Shown here piece after piece: positions 7,731-14,739 of a DNA stretch of 31,206 bases. This stretch comes from an uncultured Oscillibacter sp. Its GTDB lineage: Bacteria; Bacillota; Clostridia; Oscillospirales; Oscillospiraceae. Under the pieces are notes generated by a model. It had not been told where the DNA came from. It made no database searches and saw nothing but the letters and a program-made list of their open reading frames with translations. The stretch is taken from assembly GCA_910584075.1 (NCBI GenBank), contig CAJTZI010000022.1, positions 1 to 31,206 on the forward strand, given 5' to 3'. Position 1 is the first letter of the stretch. Each line of letters starts with the position of its first letter. The position numbers and the translations under genes are program-made.

Positions 7731-9401
7731 ATGCATACATTGTATTTTGACCTGCGGGATACCAAGGGACAGCAGAAGACCATTGAGGACAATATCTCCG
7801 CCGCCGCCCGGCTGCTGCGGGAGGGGGCTCTGGTGGCCATTCCCACGGAGACGGTGTATGGCCTGGGGGCCAACGGCCTGGACGAGGCCGCCGTCCGGCG
7901 GATTTTTGAGGCCAAGGGGCGGCCTCAGGACAATCCCCTGATTCTCCACCTCACCGGGCCCCAGTGGCTGCCCCGGTACTGCCGGGACATTCCCCCCATG
8001 GCTTACGTGCTGGCCCGGAAATTCTGGCCCGGTCCGCTGACTATGATCCTCAAGCGCAGCGAGCTGGTGCCGGACGTGACCACTGCGGGGCTGGACACCG
8101 TGGCGGTCCGCTGCCCCAACCACCCGGTGACGCTGGCCATCCTCCGGGAGGCGGGGGTGCCGGTGGCGGCCCCCAGCGCCAACCTCTCCGGCCGGCCCAG
8201 CTGCACCAGCGCCCAGGACGTGATGGAGGACATGGACGGCCGGATTGAGGGCGTGGTGGACGGCGGACCCTGCGTGGTGGGGGTGGAGTCCACCATTCTG
8301 GACATGACCTGCGAGCCCCCCCGGCTGCTGCGCCCCGGCGGACTGCCGGTGGAGGAGCTGGAGCGGCTCATCGGCCCCATCGCCGTGGATCGGGCCGTCA
8401 CCGGCGCCATGCCAGAGGGGGAGCGTCCCCGGGCCCCGGGTATGAAATACCGCCATTACGCCCCCAAGGCCCCCGTTACGGTGGTCACCGGTGCGCCGGC
8501 CAAGTCCGCCCAGGAGATCAAGCGCCGGGTGGGCCCCGCCTCCGGCGTGATCTGCTTTGATGAGTATGTCCGGATGTTCCCGGACCAGGTGGTCCACCCC
8601 ATCGGTCCGGTGGACGACAAGCTCATCCAGGCCCAGAGGGTGTTTGAGGCCCTGCGGGCCTTTGACTCCACCAAAGTGACGGAGATTTACACCCAGTGTC
8701 CCGACGGCCGGGGCCTGGGCCTTGCGGTTGGGAACCGGCTGAAAAAGGCGGCGGGCTTCCGTGAGGTGGAGGCCGACAGCGAGAAGATCATCCTGGGACT
8801 CACCGGCGGCACCGGCGCGGGCAAGAGCAGCGCCTTGGCGGTGCTGCGGGAGCTGGGCGCCGTGGTGCTGGACTGCGACAAGGTCTACCATGAGATGCTG
8901 GCGGGAAACGAGGAGATGCAAAAGAACATCTCCAATGCCTTCCCCGGCGTGTTCCGGCCCGACGGCTCCCTGAACCGGCAGAAGCTGGGTCAGGAGGTCT
9001 TCATGAAGAAGGAGCAGCTGGAAAAGCTCAACGCCATCGTCTATCGCTTCCTGGTGCCTGAGATCCAGCGGCGGCTGGACGAGGCGGGGGACAGCGTCTG
9101 CGCCATCGACGCCATCAACCTGCTGGAGAGCGGGCTGGACATCGTCTGTGACCGGACCATTGCCATCACCTCCCCCACGGAGCTGCGGGTGCGGCGGATC
9201 ATGGCCCGGGATGGGATTACGGAGCAGTACGCTCGGATGCGGATCACCGCCCAAAAGCCGGACGAGTACTACCGGGGCAAGTGCAGCTGCGAGCTGAACA
9301 ACGACGCCGACACCGCGGAGGAGTTCCAGAAAATCGCCCGGCGGTTTTTCAGGCGGCTCATCCGGGCTGTCCGGGAGGAGAAGCAGAATAAAAAGATCTG
9401 A
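7731..9401 (+). CDS. Fusion: threonylcarbamoyl-AMP synthase (TsaC/Sua5/YwlC) + dephospho-CoA kinase (CoaE)
   Basis: One uninterrupted 556-residue frame joins two housekeeping enzymes. Residues ~15-345 form a full Sua5-type protein: YrdC domain with 'AIPTETVYGLGANG', 'KGRPQDNPLILHL', 'FWPGPLTMIL', 'VAAPSANLSGRPS', then the Sua5 extension with 'APGMKYRHYAPKAP'. It makes threonylcarbamoyl-AMP for the t6A tRNA modification. Residues ~353-550 form CoaE, which phosphorylates dephospho-CoA in the last step of CoA synthesis: P-loop 'GLTGGTGAGKSS' from residue 356, 'VVLDCDKVYHEML', 'LLESGLDIVCD', and lid 'RDGITEQYARMRITAQ'. In the CoaE part the usual 'ITHPLI' motif reads 'IVYRFLVP', a divergence. ATG 7731 has SD AGAGG; in-frame ATG 7704 is an alternative with a poorer SD. 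The fusion is seen directly; its functional meaning is unknown. Confidence 0.92.
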   Translation: MHTLYFDLRDTKGQQKTIEDNISAAARLLREGALVAIPTETVYGLGANGLDEAAVRRIFEAKGRPQDNPLILHLTGPQWLPRYCRDIPPMAYVLARKFWPGPLTMILKRSELVPDVTTAGLDTVAVRCPNHPVTLAILREAGVPVAAPSANLSGRPSCTSAQDVMEDMDGRIEGVVDGGPCVVGVESTILDMTCEPPRLLRPGGLPVEELERLIGPIAVDRAVTGAMPEGERPRAPGMKYRHYAPKAPVTVVTGAPAKSAQEIKRRVGPASGVICFDEYVRMFPDQVVHPIGPVDDKLIQAQRVFEALRAFDSTKVTEIYTQCPDGRGLGLAVGNRLKKAAGFREVEADSEKIILGLTGGTGAGKSSALAVLRELGAVVLDCDKVYHEMLAGNEEMQKNISNAFPGVFRPDGSLNRQKLGQEVFMKKEQLEKLNAIVYRFLVPEIQRRLDEAGDSVCAIDAINLLESGLDIVCDRTIAITSPTELRVRRIMARDGITEQYARMRITAQKPDEYYRGKCSCELNNDADTAEEFQKIARRFFRRLIRAVREEKQNKKI

Positions 9402-9472
9402 GGACCTGCTGAGAATAGACCTGCCGCAGGACCGGGAGAATAGGAACCATCATACCAAAAGGAGTGCCAAAC

Positions 9473-10873
9473 ATGGAAAACACAGAATTCAAGGAGCTGA
9501 AAAAGAAGCTCCTGTCCACCAAGAAAAACGGCTATGACCGCCCCCTGGACGAAGCGGCCATGGAGGCCTACTGCCAGGGCTACAAGGCCTTTCTGGACGC
9601 GGGCAAGACGGAGCGGCTCTGCGCCGCGGAGACCATCCGCCTGGCGGAGGAGCGGGGCTACCGGCCCTATGTCCGAGGCATGGCGCTAAAGGCCGGGGAC
9701 AAGGTGTACCTCAGCAACCGGGGCAAGGCGGTGCTGCTGGCCCGCATCGGTGAGCGGTCCCTGGCGGAGGGCGTGCAGATCGCCGCCGCCCACATCGACT
9801 CCCCGCGGCTGGATTTGAAGCCCAACCCGCTCTATGAGGACGCGGAGCTGGCCTATTTCAAGACCCACTACTACGGCGGAATCCGGAAGTACCAGTGGGT
9901 GACCATCCCTCTGGAGCTCCACGGCGTCATCGCCCTGCGGGACGGGACCAATGTGCAGGTGAACATCGGCGGCGGTCCCGGCGACCCCCGGCTGGTGATC
10001 ACGGACCTGCTGCCCCACCTGGGGGCGGAGCAGGCCAAAAAGCCCCTGGCTGCCGCCATCCCCGCCGAGACACTGAACCTGCTGCTGGGCAGCCGCCCTG
10101 TGGGCGGCGAGGAGGACAGCGGACGGGTGAAGCTGGCGGTGATGAAGCTGCTGCATGAGAAGTACGGCATCACGGAGGACGACTTCACCTCCGCGGAGCT
10201 GGAGGCCGTGCCGGCGGTCAGCGCCTGCGACATCGGCCTGGACCGCAGCATGATCGGCGCCTACGGCCACGATGACCGGGTCTGCGCCTACGCTGCCCTC
10301 AAGGCACTGCTGGACCTGGAGAAGGCCCCGGCCCGCACCGCCGTGTGCGTGCTGGCGGACAAGGAGGAGATTGGCTCCGACGGCGTAACGGGCATGCAGT
10401 CCGCTGCCTTTGACACCTTTATGGAGGACCTGTGCGAGAGCCAGGGCGTGCCGGTGCGGGCCTGCTTTGAGAAATCCTTCTGCCTCAGCGCCGATGTCAC
10501 CGCAGCCTACGACCCGGACTACGCCGACGTATACGAAAAGCGCAACGCCGCCTATCTCAACTACGGCGTGGGCCTTTGTAAGTACACCGGGGCCCGGGGC
10601 AAGTCCGGCGCCTCCGACGCCGACGCCGAGACTGTGGCCTATGTCCGCCGGGTGTTCGATCACGCGGGCGTAACATGGCAGATTGCGGAGCTGGGCAAGG
10701 TGGACGCCGGCGGCGGCGGCACCGTGGCCATGTATATGGCCAACCGGAATATCACCACCCTGGACGCCGGCGTGCCGGTGCTGAGCATGCACGCTCCCTT
10801 CGAGACGGTGGCGAAGCTGGACTGCTACGAGACCTACCGGGGTATGAAGGCTCTGTACGAGTCTGAGAGCTGA
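9473..10873 (+). CDS. M18 family aminopeptidase
   Basis: A 466-residue cytoplasmic dinuclear-zinc exopeptidase that removes N-terminal residues from peptides. Metal-site motifs are complete: H107 in 'AAHIDSPRLDLKP', D267 in 'YGHDDRVCAY', 'DKEEIGSDG' at 296-304 with the catalytic Glu, and C-terminal H440 in 'LSMHAPFE'. 'HYYGGIRKYQWVTIPLELHG' is also typical of bacterial M18 members (ApeA/ApeB-like). ATG 9473 has SD AAAGGAG (9458-9464) at 8-base spacing; an in-frame GTG 9464 lies within that SD and is less likely. It sits 71 bases after the fusion gene and is followed by hairpins that probably end transcription. Confidence 0.93.
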   Translation: MENTEFKELKKKLLSTKKNGYDRPLDEAAMEAYCQGYKAFLDAGKTERLCAAETIRLAEERGYRPYVRGMALKAGDKVYLSNRGKAVLLARIGERSLAEGVQIAAAHIDSPRLDLKPNPLYEDAELAYFKTHYYGGIRKYQWVTIPLELHGVIALRDGTNVQVNIGGGPGDPRLVITDLLPHLGAEQAKKPLAAAIPAETLNLLLGSRPVGGEEDSGRVKLAVMKLLHEKYGITEDDFTSAELEAVPAVSACDIGLDRSMIGAYGHDDRVCAYAALKALLDLEKAPARTAVCVLADKEEIGSDGVTGMQSAAFDTFMEDLCESQGVPVRACFEKSFCLSADVTAAYDPDYADVYEKRNAAYLNYGVGLCKYTGARGKSGASDADAETVAYVRRVFDHAGVTWQIAELGKVDAGGGGTVAMYMANRNITTLDAGVPVLSMHAPFETVAKLDCYETYRGMKALYESES

Positions 10874-10909
10874 GGGCCGCCGGAAGAGCGGCCCTGCGAA
10901 GAGAAGAGC

Positions 10910-10943
10910 AATACCGCGGGCCGTCAGGTCCGCGGTATTTGTG
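10910..10943 (+). terminator. Probable terminator after the M18 gene
   Basis: AATACCGCGG (10910-10919) pairs perfectly with CCGCGGTATT (10930-10939) around a 10-base loop, followed by a short T-stretch (TTTGTGT). A second 7-bp hairpin (GGGCCGC 10874-10880 with GCGGCCC 10888-10894) lies directly after the stop codon. The weak T-tail lowers confidence. The rest of the gap to 11070 shows no gene. Confidence 0.5.
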
Positions 10944-11075
10944 TCCCTGATCTTCGATCAGGGGCAGGCGCTTCTGTGTGGAACTTGTCCCTGGCTCCCG
11001 GCGATCTGCCCACTGTAAGCGGACATTTTGGGAGAACTTTCCCTGTTTCCCACAAAGAAGTTTTTCCGCTTCCGG

Positions 11076-11104
11076 TTGCTTTGACGGGAAAAGTGTGGTA
11101 CGAT
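11076..11104 (+). promoter_or_regulatory. Promoter of the ACT-hom-lysC block
   Basis: TTGCTT (11076-11081), a 17-base spacer and TACGAT (11099-11104) with an extended -10 TGG just upstream. An overlapping alternative is TTGACG (11081-11086) with TAGTTG 17 bases later. Transcription would start near 11111, and the SD AGGAGG follows at 11132. Confidence 0.6.
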
Positions 11105-11146
11105 AGTTGAGATAAACGGACAAATGACCGTAGGAGGCGGACGGAA

Positions 11147-11587
11147 ATGGGCAAGACCATCAAATACTACATCGTGGCCGCAGACGCGCTGCCGGAGATT
11201 TTCGTCAAGGTGGCGGAGGCAAAACGGATGATGCAGGCCGGAGAGGCGGACACCGTGGGCGAGGCCACCCGTCTGGCGGGCATCAGCCGCAGCGCGTTCT
11301 ACAAGTACAAGGACGCGGTGCGGCCCTTCAACGACATGAAGTCGGAGCACATCATCACCTTCCAGGCCATGCTGAAGGACGCCACCGGCGTGCTCTCCCG
11401 GGTGCTGGCGGTGTTCGCCGCCTCCGGGGCAAACATCCTCACCATCAACCAGAGCATCCCCACCAACGGCTGCGCCGCCGTGACCATCTCCGCCGAGACC
11501 AGCGAGATGGCGGAGACGCTGGAGCAGCTGATGGCGGATGCGGGGAATCTGGACGGCGTGGTGAAGTTTGAGATTCTGGCGGGCTGA
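11147..11587 (+). CDS. ACT domain protein, UPF0735 / PheB-like
   Basis: A 146-residue protein with a helix-turn-helix-like N-terminal half ('TVGEATRLAGISRSAFYKYKDAV', quoted in part: residues ~36-58) and a C-terminal ACT domain starting near residue 68 ('HIITFQAMLKDATGVLSRVL' to the end). This matches the UPF0735 family, whose Bacillus subtilis member PheB is encoded beside pheA. ACT domains bind amino acids as regulators; the N-terminal part suggests DNA binding but that is inference. Being the first gene before hom and lysC, it may sense an aspartate-family or aromatic amino acid. ATG 11147 follows a perfect SD, AGGAGG 11132-11137. Length equals the B. subtilis protein almost exactly. Confidence 0.88.
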   Translation: MGKTIKYYIVAADALPEIFVKVAEAKRMMQAGEADTVGEATRLAGISRSAFYKYKDAVRPFNDMKSEHIITFQAMLKDATGVLSRVLAVFAASGANILTINQSIPTNGCAAVTISAETSEMAETLEQLMADAGNLDGVVKFEILAG

Positions 11588-11632
11588 GGCTTCGCCAGGA
11601 ATTAGGAATGAGAAATTGAGAAGAGGAGAACT

Positions 11633-11668
11633 GCGGCGGGGCGGTTCGGTCTGTACCCGCCGCCTTTT
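11633..11668 (+). terminator. Hairpin with T-tail between ACT gene and hom: terminator or attenuator
   Basis: GCGGCGGG (11633-11640) pairs with CCCGCCGC (11656-11663) and TTTT follows at 11665-11668. It lies 75 bases before hom, so it may end the ACT-gene transcript partially or act as an attenuator for hom. The loop is 15 bases long, which weakens it. Confidence 0.4.
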
Positions 11669-11742
11669 GCCGGACGCCGTTTTGACGGTGCGGGCTGGAC
11701 GCCCCCAATTCCGCATTTCCGACTTATAGAAAGAGGGAGAAC

Positions 11743-12936
11743 ATGATACAAATCGCGATTCTGGGATTTGGCACCGTGGGCACGGGTGTCGCCAAAGTGA
11801 TCACGGAGAACGCCCGGCAGATCGAGCGCAAGCTGGGAGAGCCCCTTCAGGTGAAGTCCATCCTGGTGCGGCATTTCAAGGACGGCCCCTTCCGCCAGCT
11901 GATGACGGACAATTTTCAGATGATTGAGGAGGACGCCGGGATCCGGGCAGTGGTGGAGACCATCGGCGGCGTGGAGGCGGCCTATGAGTACACGAAGCGG
12001 GCCCTGAGCGCCGGCAAGCACGTGGTTACGGCCAACAAGCAGCTGGTGGCGGAGCGGGGCTGTGAGCTGCTTGCCTTGGCGAAGAGGAAGAACGTCAGCT
12101 ATCTCTTTGAGGCCAGCGTGGGCGGCGGCATCCCCATCCTGCACCCCCTGACCCAGTGTTTGGCGGCCAATCGCATCGACGAGGTGTACGGCATCCTGAA
12201 CGGCACCACCAACTATATCCTCACCCGCATGGTCCGCTCCGGGGCCTCCTTTTCCGACGCTTTGAGCGAGGCCCAGGCCAGGGGCTATGCCGAGGCGGAT
12301 CCCACCGCCGACGTGGAGGGCATTGACGCCGGACGGAAAATCTGCATCCTGGCGGACCTGGCCTTCGGACGCCAGGTGGACCCGGAGAAGGTGCCCATGG
12401 AGGGGATCTCCGGCATCTCCCTGCGGGACGTGAAGGTGGCCCGGCGGGCGGGCTACCGGGTGAAGCTCCTGGGCCGGGCGGTGCGGATGCCCGGCGGCGG
12501 GCGCACCGCCTATGTGGCCCCCCATTTGATTCCGGAGGAGAATCCTCTGTCCGGGGTGGAGGACGTGTTTAACGCCGTGGTACTCCGGGGCAACGCCACC
12601 GGGGAGGTTATGTTCTACGGCCGGGGCGCCGGAGAGCTGCCCACCGCCTCCGCCTGCGTGGCGGACGTGATGGAGGCGCTCCAGTCCAGCCCCCGCCGGG
12701 AGGAGAACGGCTGGTCGCCGGAGGCCGGCATTTTCACAGACCCGCTGGAGCTCCGGAGCCGTCACTATTTTCGCGTGAAGGACAGCCTCTCCGGCGCGGC
12801 CGCGGCCTTCGGCCAGGTGGAGGTTCTCAGCGAGGACGGCGAGACCGCCTTTTTAACGGACGTCATGACCGGGCGGGAGGCCCTGGAGCGGTCCGGAGTC
12901 CTGAAGGTGCTGGCCCGTATGAGGGTGCTGGCGTGA
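11743..12936 (+). CDS. hom: Homoserine dehydrogenase
   Basis: Reduces aspartate semialdehyde to homoserine with NAD(P)H, committing carbon to threonine and methionine. The 397-residue protein has the Rossmann motif 'GFGTVGTGVAKV' at residues 8-19, 'VVETIGGVEAAYEYTKRAL', 'KHVVTANKQLVAERG', the catalytic-domain signature 'VGGGIPILHPL' and 'GILNGTTNYILTRM', and 'AEADPTADVEGIDAGRK'. It is shorter than the ~430-residue Hom proteins with a full C-terminal ACT domain: after 'SRHYFRVKD' (about residue 340) only a degenerate ~55-residue stub remains. Allosteric feedback through that domain may therefore be weak or lost (inference). ATG 11743 has SD AGAGGGAG. lysC follows after 98 bases. Confidence 0.95.
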   Translation: MIQIAILGFGTVGTGVAKVITENARQIERKLGEPLQVKSILVRHFKDGPFRQLMTDNFQMIEEDAGIRAVVETIGGVEAAYEYTKRALSAGKHVVTANKQLVAERGCELLALAKRKNVSYLFEASVGGGIPILHPLTQCLAANRIDEVYGILNGTTNYILTRMVRSGASFSDALSEAQARGYAEADPTADVEGIDAGRKICILADLAFGRQVDPEKVPMEGISGISLRDVKVARRAGYRVKLLGRAVRMPGGGRTAYVAPHLIPEENPLSGVEDVFNAVVLRGNATGEVMFYGRGAGELPTASACVADVMEALQSSPRREENGWSPEAGIFTDPLELRSRHYFRVKDSLSGAAAAFGQVEVLSEDGETAFLTDVMTGREALERSGVLKVLARMRVLA

Positions 12937-12960
12937 CTGCCAGAAACCGCTTCGGGCGCG

Positions 12961-12996
12961 TATAATGAAACAGGCGGGGCGTCATCCGCGCCCCGC
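12961..12996 (+). promoter_or_regulatory. Possible promoter -10 and leader hairpin upstream of lysC
   Basis: A perfect TATAAT lies at 12961-12966, though the region 17-18 bases upstream (CTGCCA) is a poor -35. Directly after it, GCGGGGCG (12974-12981) pairs with CGCCCCGC (12989-12996) in an 8-bp hairpin without a T-run. This could give lysC an extra start point with a structured leader. No lysine riboswitch could be recognised. Confidence 0.35.
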
Positions 12997-13034
12997 GTAC
13001 ATCCCCAATTCGAGTTAAAGAAGGAAACGCGACT

Positions 13035-14246
13035 ATGAGTTTGATTGTGCAGAAATTTGGCGGCAGCTCTGTCCGGGATGCCCAGCGGCTGCGAAACGTG
13101 GCGGGCATCATCGCGGAGACCTATCTGGAGGGCAACGACGTGATCGTGGTCCTCTCCGCCCAGGGAGATACCACCGACGACCTGATCGCCAAGGCGGAGG
13201 AGATCAATCCCCACGCCTCCAAGCGGGAGATGGATATGCTGCTGTCCACCGGAGAGCAGATCTCCGTGGCCCTGTGCGCCATGGCCCTGGAGAGCATGGG
13301 CCTGCCCTGCGTGTCTCTGGCGGCGTGGCAGGTGGGCATCCAGTCCACCGCCGTCCACTCCGACGCCCGGATCAAGAAAATCGACTCCGAGCGCATCCGG
13401 GCAGAGCTGGACCAGCACCGGATTGTGATTGTCACCGGGTTCCAGGGCGTGGACCGCAACGGCGATGTCACCACCCTGGGCCGGGGCGGGTCCGACACCA
13501 GCGCCGTTGCCCTGGCGGCGGCCTTCCGGGCGGACCTCTGCCAGATTTATACCGACGTGGACGGCGTGTACACCACAGACCCGCGGGTAGTTTCCGAGGC
13601 GAAGAAGCTGAAGGAGATCACCTACGATGAGATGCTGGAACTTGCCAGCCAGGGCGCCCAGGTGCTCCACAACCGCAGCGTGGAGCTGGCAAAGAAGTTC
13701 AGAGTGAATTTGGAAGTGTTGTCGAGCCTGGAGCGAAAGCCCGGCACGAAAGTTAAGGAGGTCGCAAAAGTGGAGAAAACCAACATCGCCGGCGTGGCAA
13801 AGGACACCAGCATCGCCCGGATCGCCCTGATCGGCCTGGAGCACAACCCAGGCGTCGCATTCCAGGTGTTTGATCTTCTGAGCAAGCACAATATCAATGT
13901 GGACGTGATCCTCCAGTCCATCGGCCGGGAGGACACCAAGGACATCACCTTCACTCTCCACCGGAAGGACCTGGAGGAGGCGGAGGAGGTGCTCAACGAG
14001 CACAAGGCCGCGCTGCGGTTTGACCACATTGAGACGGACGCCGGCATCGGCAAGGTGTCCATTGTGGGCGTGGGGCTGATCAGCAACTGCGGCGTGGCCG
14101 CGAAGATGTTTGAGGCCCTCTACGAGGCGGGGATCAATATTCAGATGATCAACACCTCGGAGATTCGGGTGTCTGTCCTTCTGGACGAGGAGGATGTGAA
14201 CCGGGCTGTGAAGGCGGTTCACGCCAAGTTCTTTGACGAGGTTTGA
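13035..14246 (+). CDS. lysC: Aspartate kinase with two C-terminal ACT domains
   Basis: Phosphorylates aspartate, the first step toward lysine, threonine and methionine. The 403-residue protein has the kinase motif 'VQKFGGSSV' at the start, 'LLSTGEQISVAL', 'VTGFQGVDRNGDVTTLGRGGSDTSAV' (quoted only in part here: the GGSDTSA core near residue 155), 'YTDVDGVYTTDPR', then two ACT domains at about 265-330 and 345-403, including 'VGVGLISNCGVAAKMF' and 'INTSEIRVSVLL'. This is the lysine/threonine-regulated alpha-beta type of Bacillus and Corynebacterium. ATG 13035 has SD AAAGAAGGAAA. An internal SD and GTG at 13770 should produce the regulatory beta subunit from the same gene. It is flanked by hom and a second ACT gene. 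Confidence 0.96.
   Translation: MSLIVQKFGGSSVRDAQRLRNVAGIIAETYLEGNDVIVVLSAQGDTTDDLIAKAEEINPHASKREMDMLLSTGEQISVALCAMALESMGLPCVSLAAWQVGIQSTAVHSDARIKKIDSERIRAELDQHRIVIVTGFQGVDRNGDVTTLGRGGSDTSAVALAAAFRADLCQIYTDVDGVYTTDPRVVSEAKKLKEITYDEMLELASQGAQVLHNRSVELAKKFRVNLEVLSSLERKPGTKVKEVAKVEKTNIAGVAKDTSIARIALIGLEHNPGVAFQVFDLLSKHNINVDVILQSIGREDTKDITFTLHRKDLEEAEEVLNEHKAALRFDHIETDAGIGKVSIVGVGLISNCGVAAKMFEALYEAGINIQMINTSEIRVSVLLDEEDVNRAVKAVHAKFFDEV
13755..13772 (+). promoter_or_regulatory. Internal ribosome binding site and GTG start for a LysC beta subunit
   Basis: AAGGAGG at 13755-13761 lies 8 bases before an in-frame GTG at 13770, codon 246 of lysC. Starting there gives a 158-residue product (13770-14246) holding just the two ACT domains. 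In Bacillus subtilis aspartokinase II the beta subunit likewise begins at an internal in-frame start near codon 246. The near-perfect SD within a coding region and the matching position make this a strong inference. Confidence 0.75.
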
Positions 14247-14282
14247 GGGAGGGCTGGCCGGACTGGCCAGGGGAGGCTTTTG

Positions 14283-14349
14283 CTCGCCCTGAGGGGCGGG
14301 GGGGATTCAGCCATCATCATGGCTGAATCCCCCCGTCCGTCAGGGCGAG
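14283..14349. repeat. 67-base near-perfect palindrome between lysC and the UPF0237 gene
   Basis: Outer arms CTCGCCCTGA (14283-14292) and TCAGGGCGAG (14340-14349) are perfect. Inner arms 14299-14314 and 14319-14334 give a 16-bp perfect stem (G-run, ATTCAGCCAT) around a 4-base loop. Only a few bases between the arms mismatch. There is no T-tail, so it is not a normal terminator. The rest of the gap (14350-14442) is C/G-rich with another small hairpin (CCGCCCC...GGGGCGG, around 14390-14402). Confidence 0.8.
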
Positions 14350-14457
14350 TACCCCCCACCCCCGCCCGCGGCGGGGAACTTTCGTCCCGCCCCTGTGGGG
14401 CGGATTTCGCAGGAATACCCCCATCCCCCTGTTGGGACAAACAAAGGAGGACAATCA

Positions 14458-14727
14458 ATGAACGCCATCGTCACCGTCATCGGCCAGGACCGGGTGGGCA
14501 TCATCGCCGCCATCTGCAACCGCCTGGCAGGCCATAATGTCAACATCCTGGACATCTCCCAGACCATCCTGCAAGGCTCCTTCACCATGGTCATGGCCGT
14601 GGATCTCAGTGCCGCCGCCGCGCCTTTCGGTGAGCTCTCCGCCTCCCTGGCGGAGCTGGGAAAAGAGATGGGCCTTTCCATCCGCATCCAGCGGGAGGAG
14701 ATCTTCAACGCCATGTATACCATTTAA
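14458..14727 (+). CDS. ACT domain protein, UPF0237 family
   Basis: The 89-residue protein is a single ACT domain: 'IVTVIGQDRVGIIAAICNRLAGHNVNILDISQTI' (residues ~4-37, key Gly-Ile-Ile and Asn-Ile-Leu-Asp) followed by 'GSFTMVMAVDL'. UPF0237 proteins bind a small ligand, probably an amino acid or formate-related metabolite, and are nearly always encoded directly before a UPF0210 gene, as here (12-base gap). The exact function is unknown. ATG 14458 follows a strong SD AAAGGAGG (14443-14450) with 7-base spacing; the upstream open frame lies in palindromic intergenic sequence and was not used. Confidence 0.92.
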   Translation: MNAIVTVIGQDRVGIIAAICNRLAGHNVNILDISQTILQGSFTMVMAVDLSAAAAPFGELSASLAELGKEMGLSIRIQREEIFNAMYTI

Positions 14728-14739
14728 GGAGGAGCGGTC

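Noticed and set aside
12974..12996. Lysine riboswitch before lysC
   Set aside because: Only ~98 bases separate hom and lysC, too short for the ~170-base lysine aptamer, and only one simple hairpin is present.
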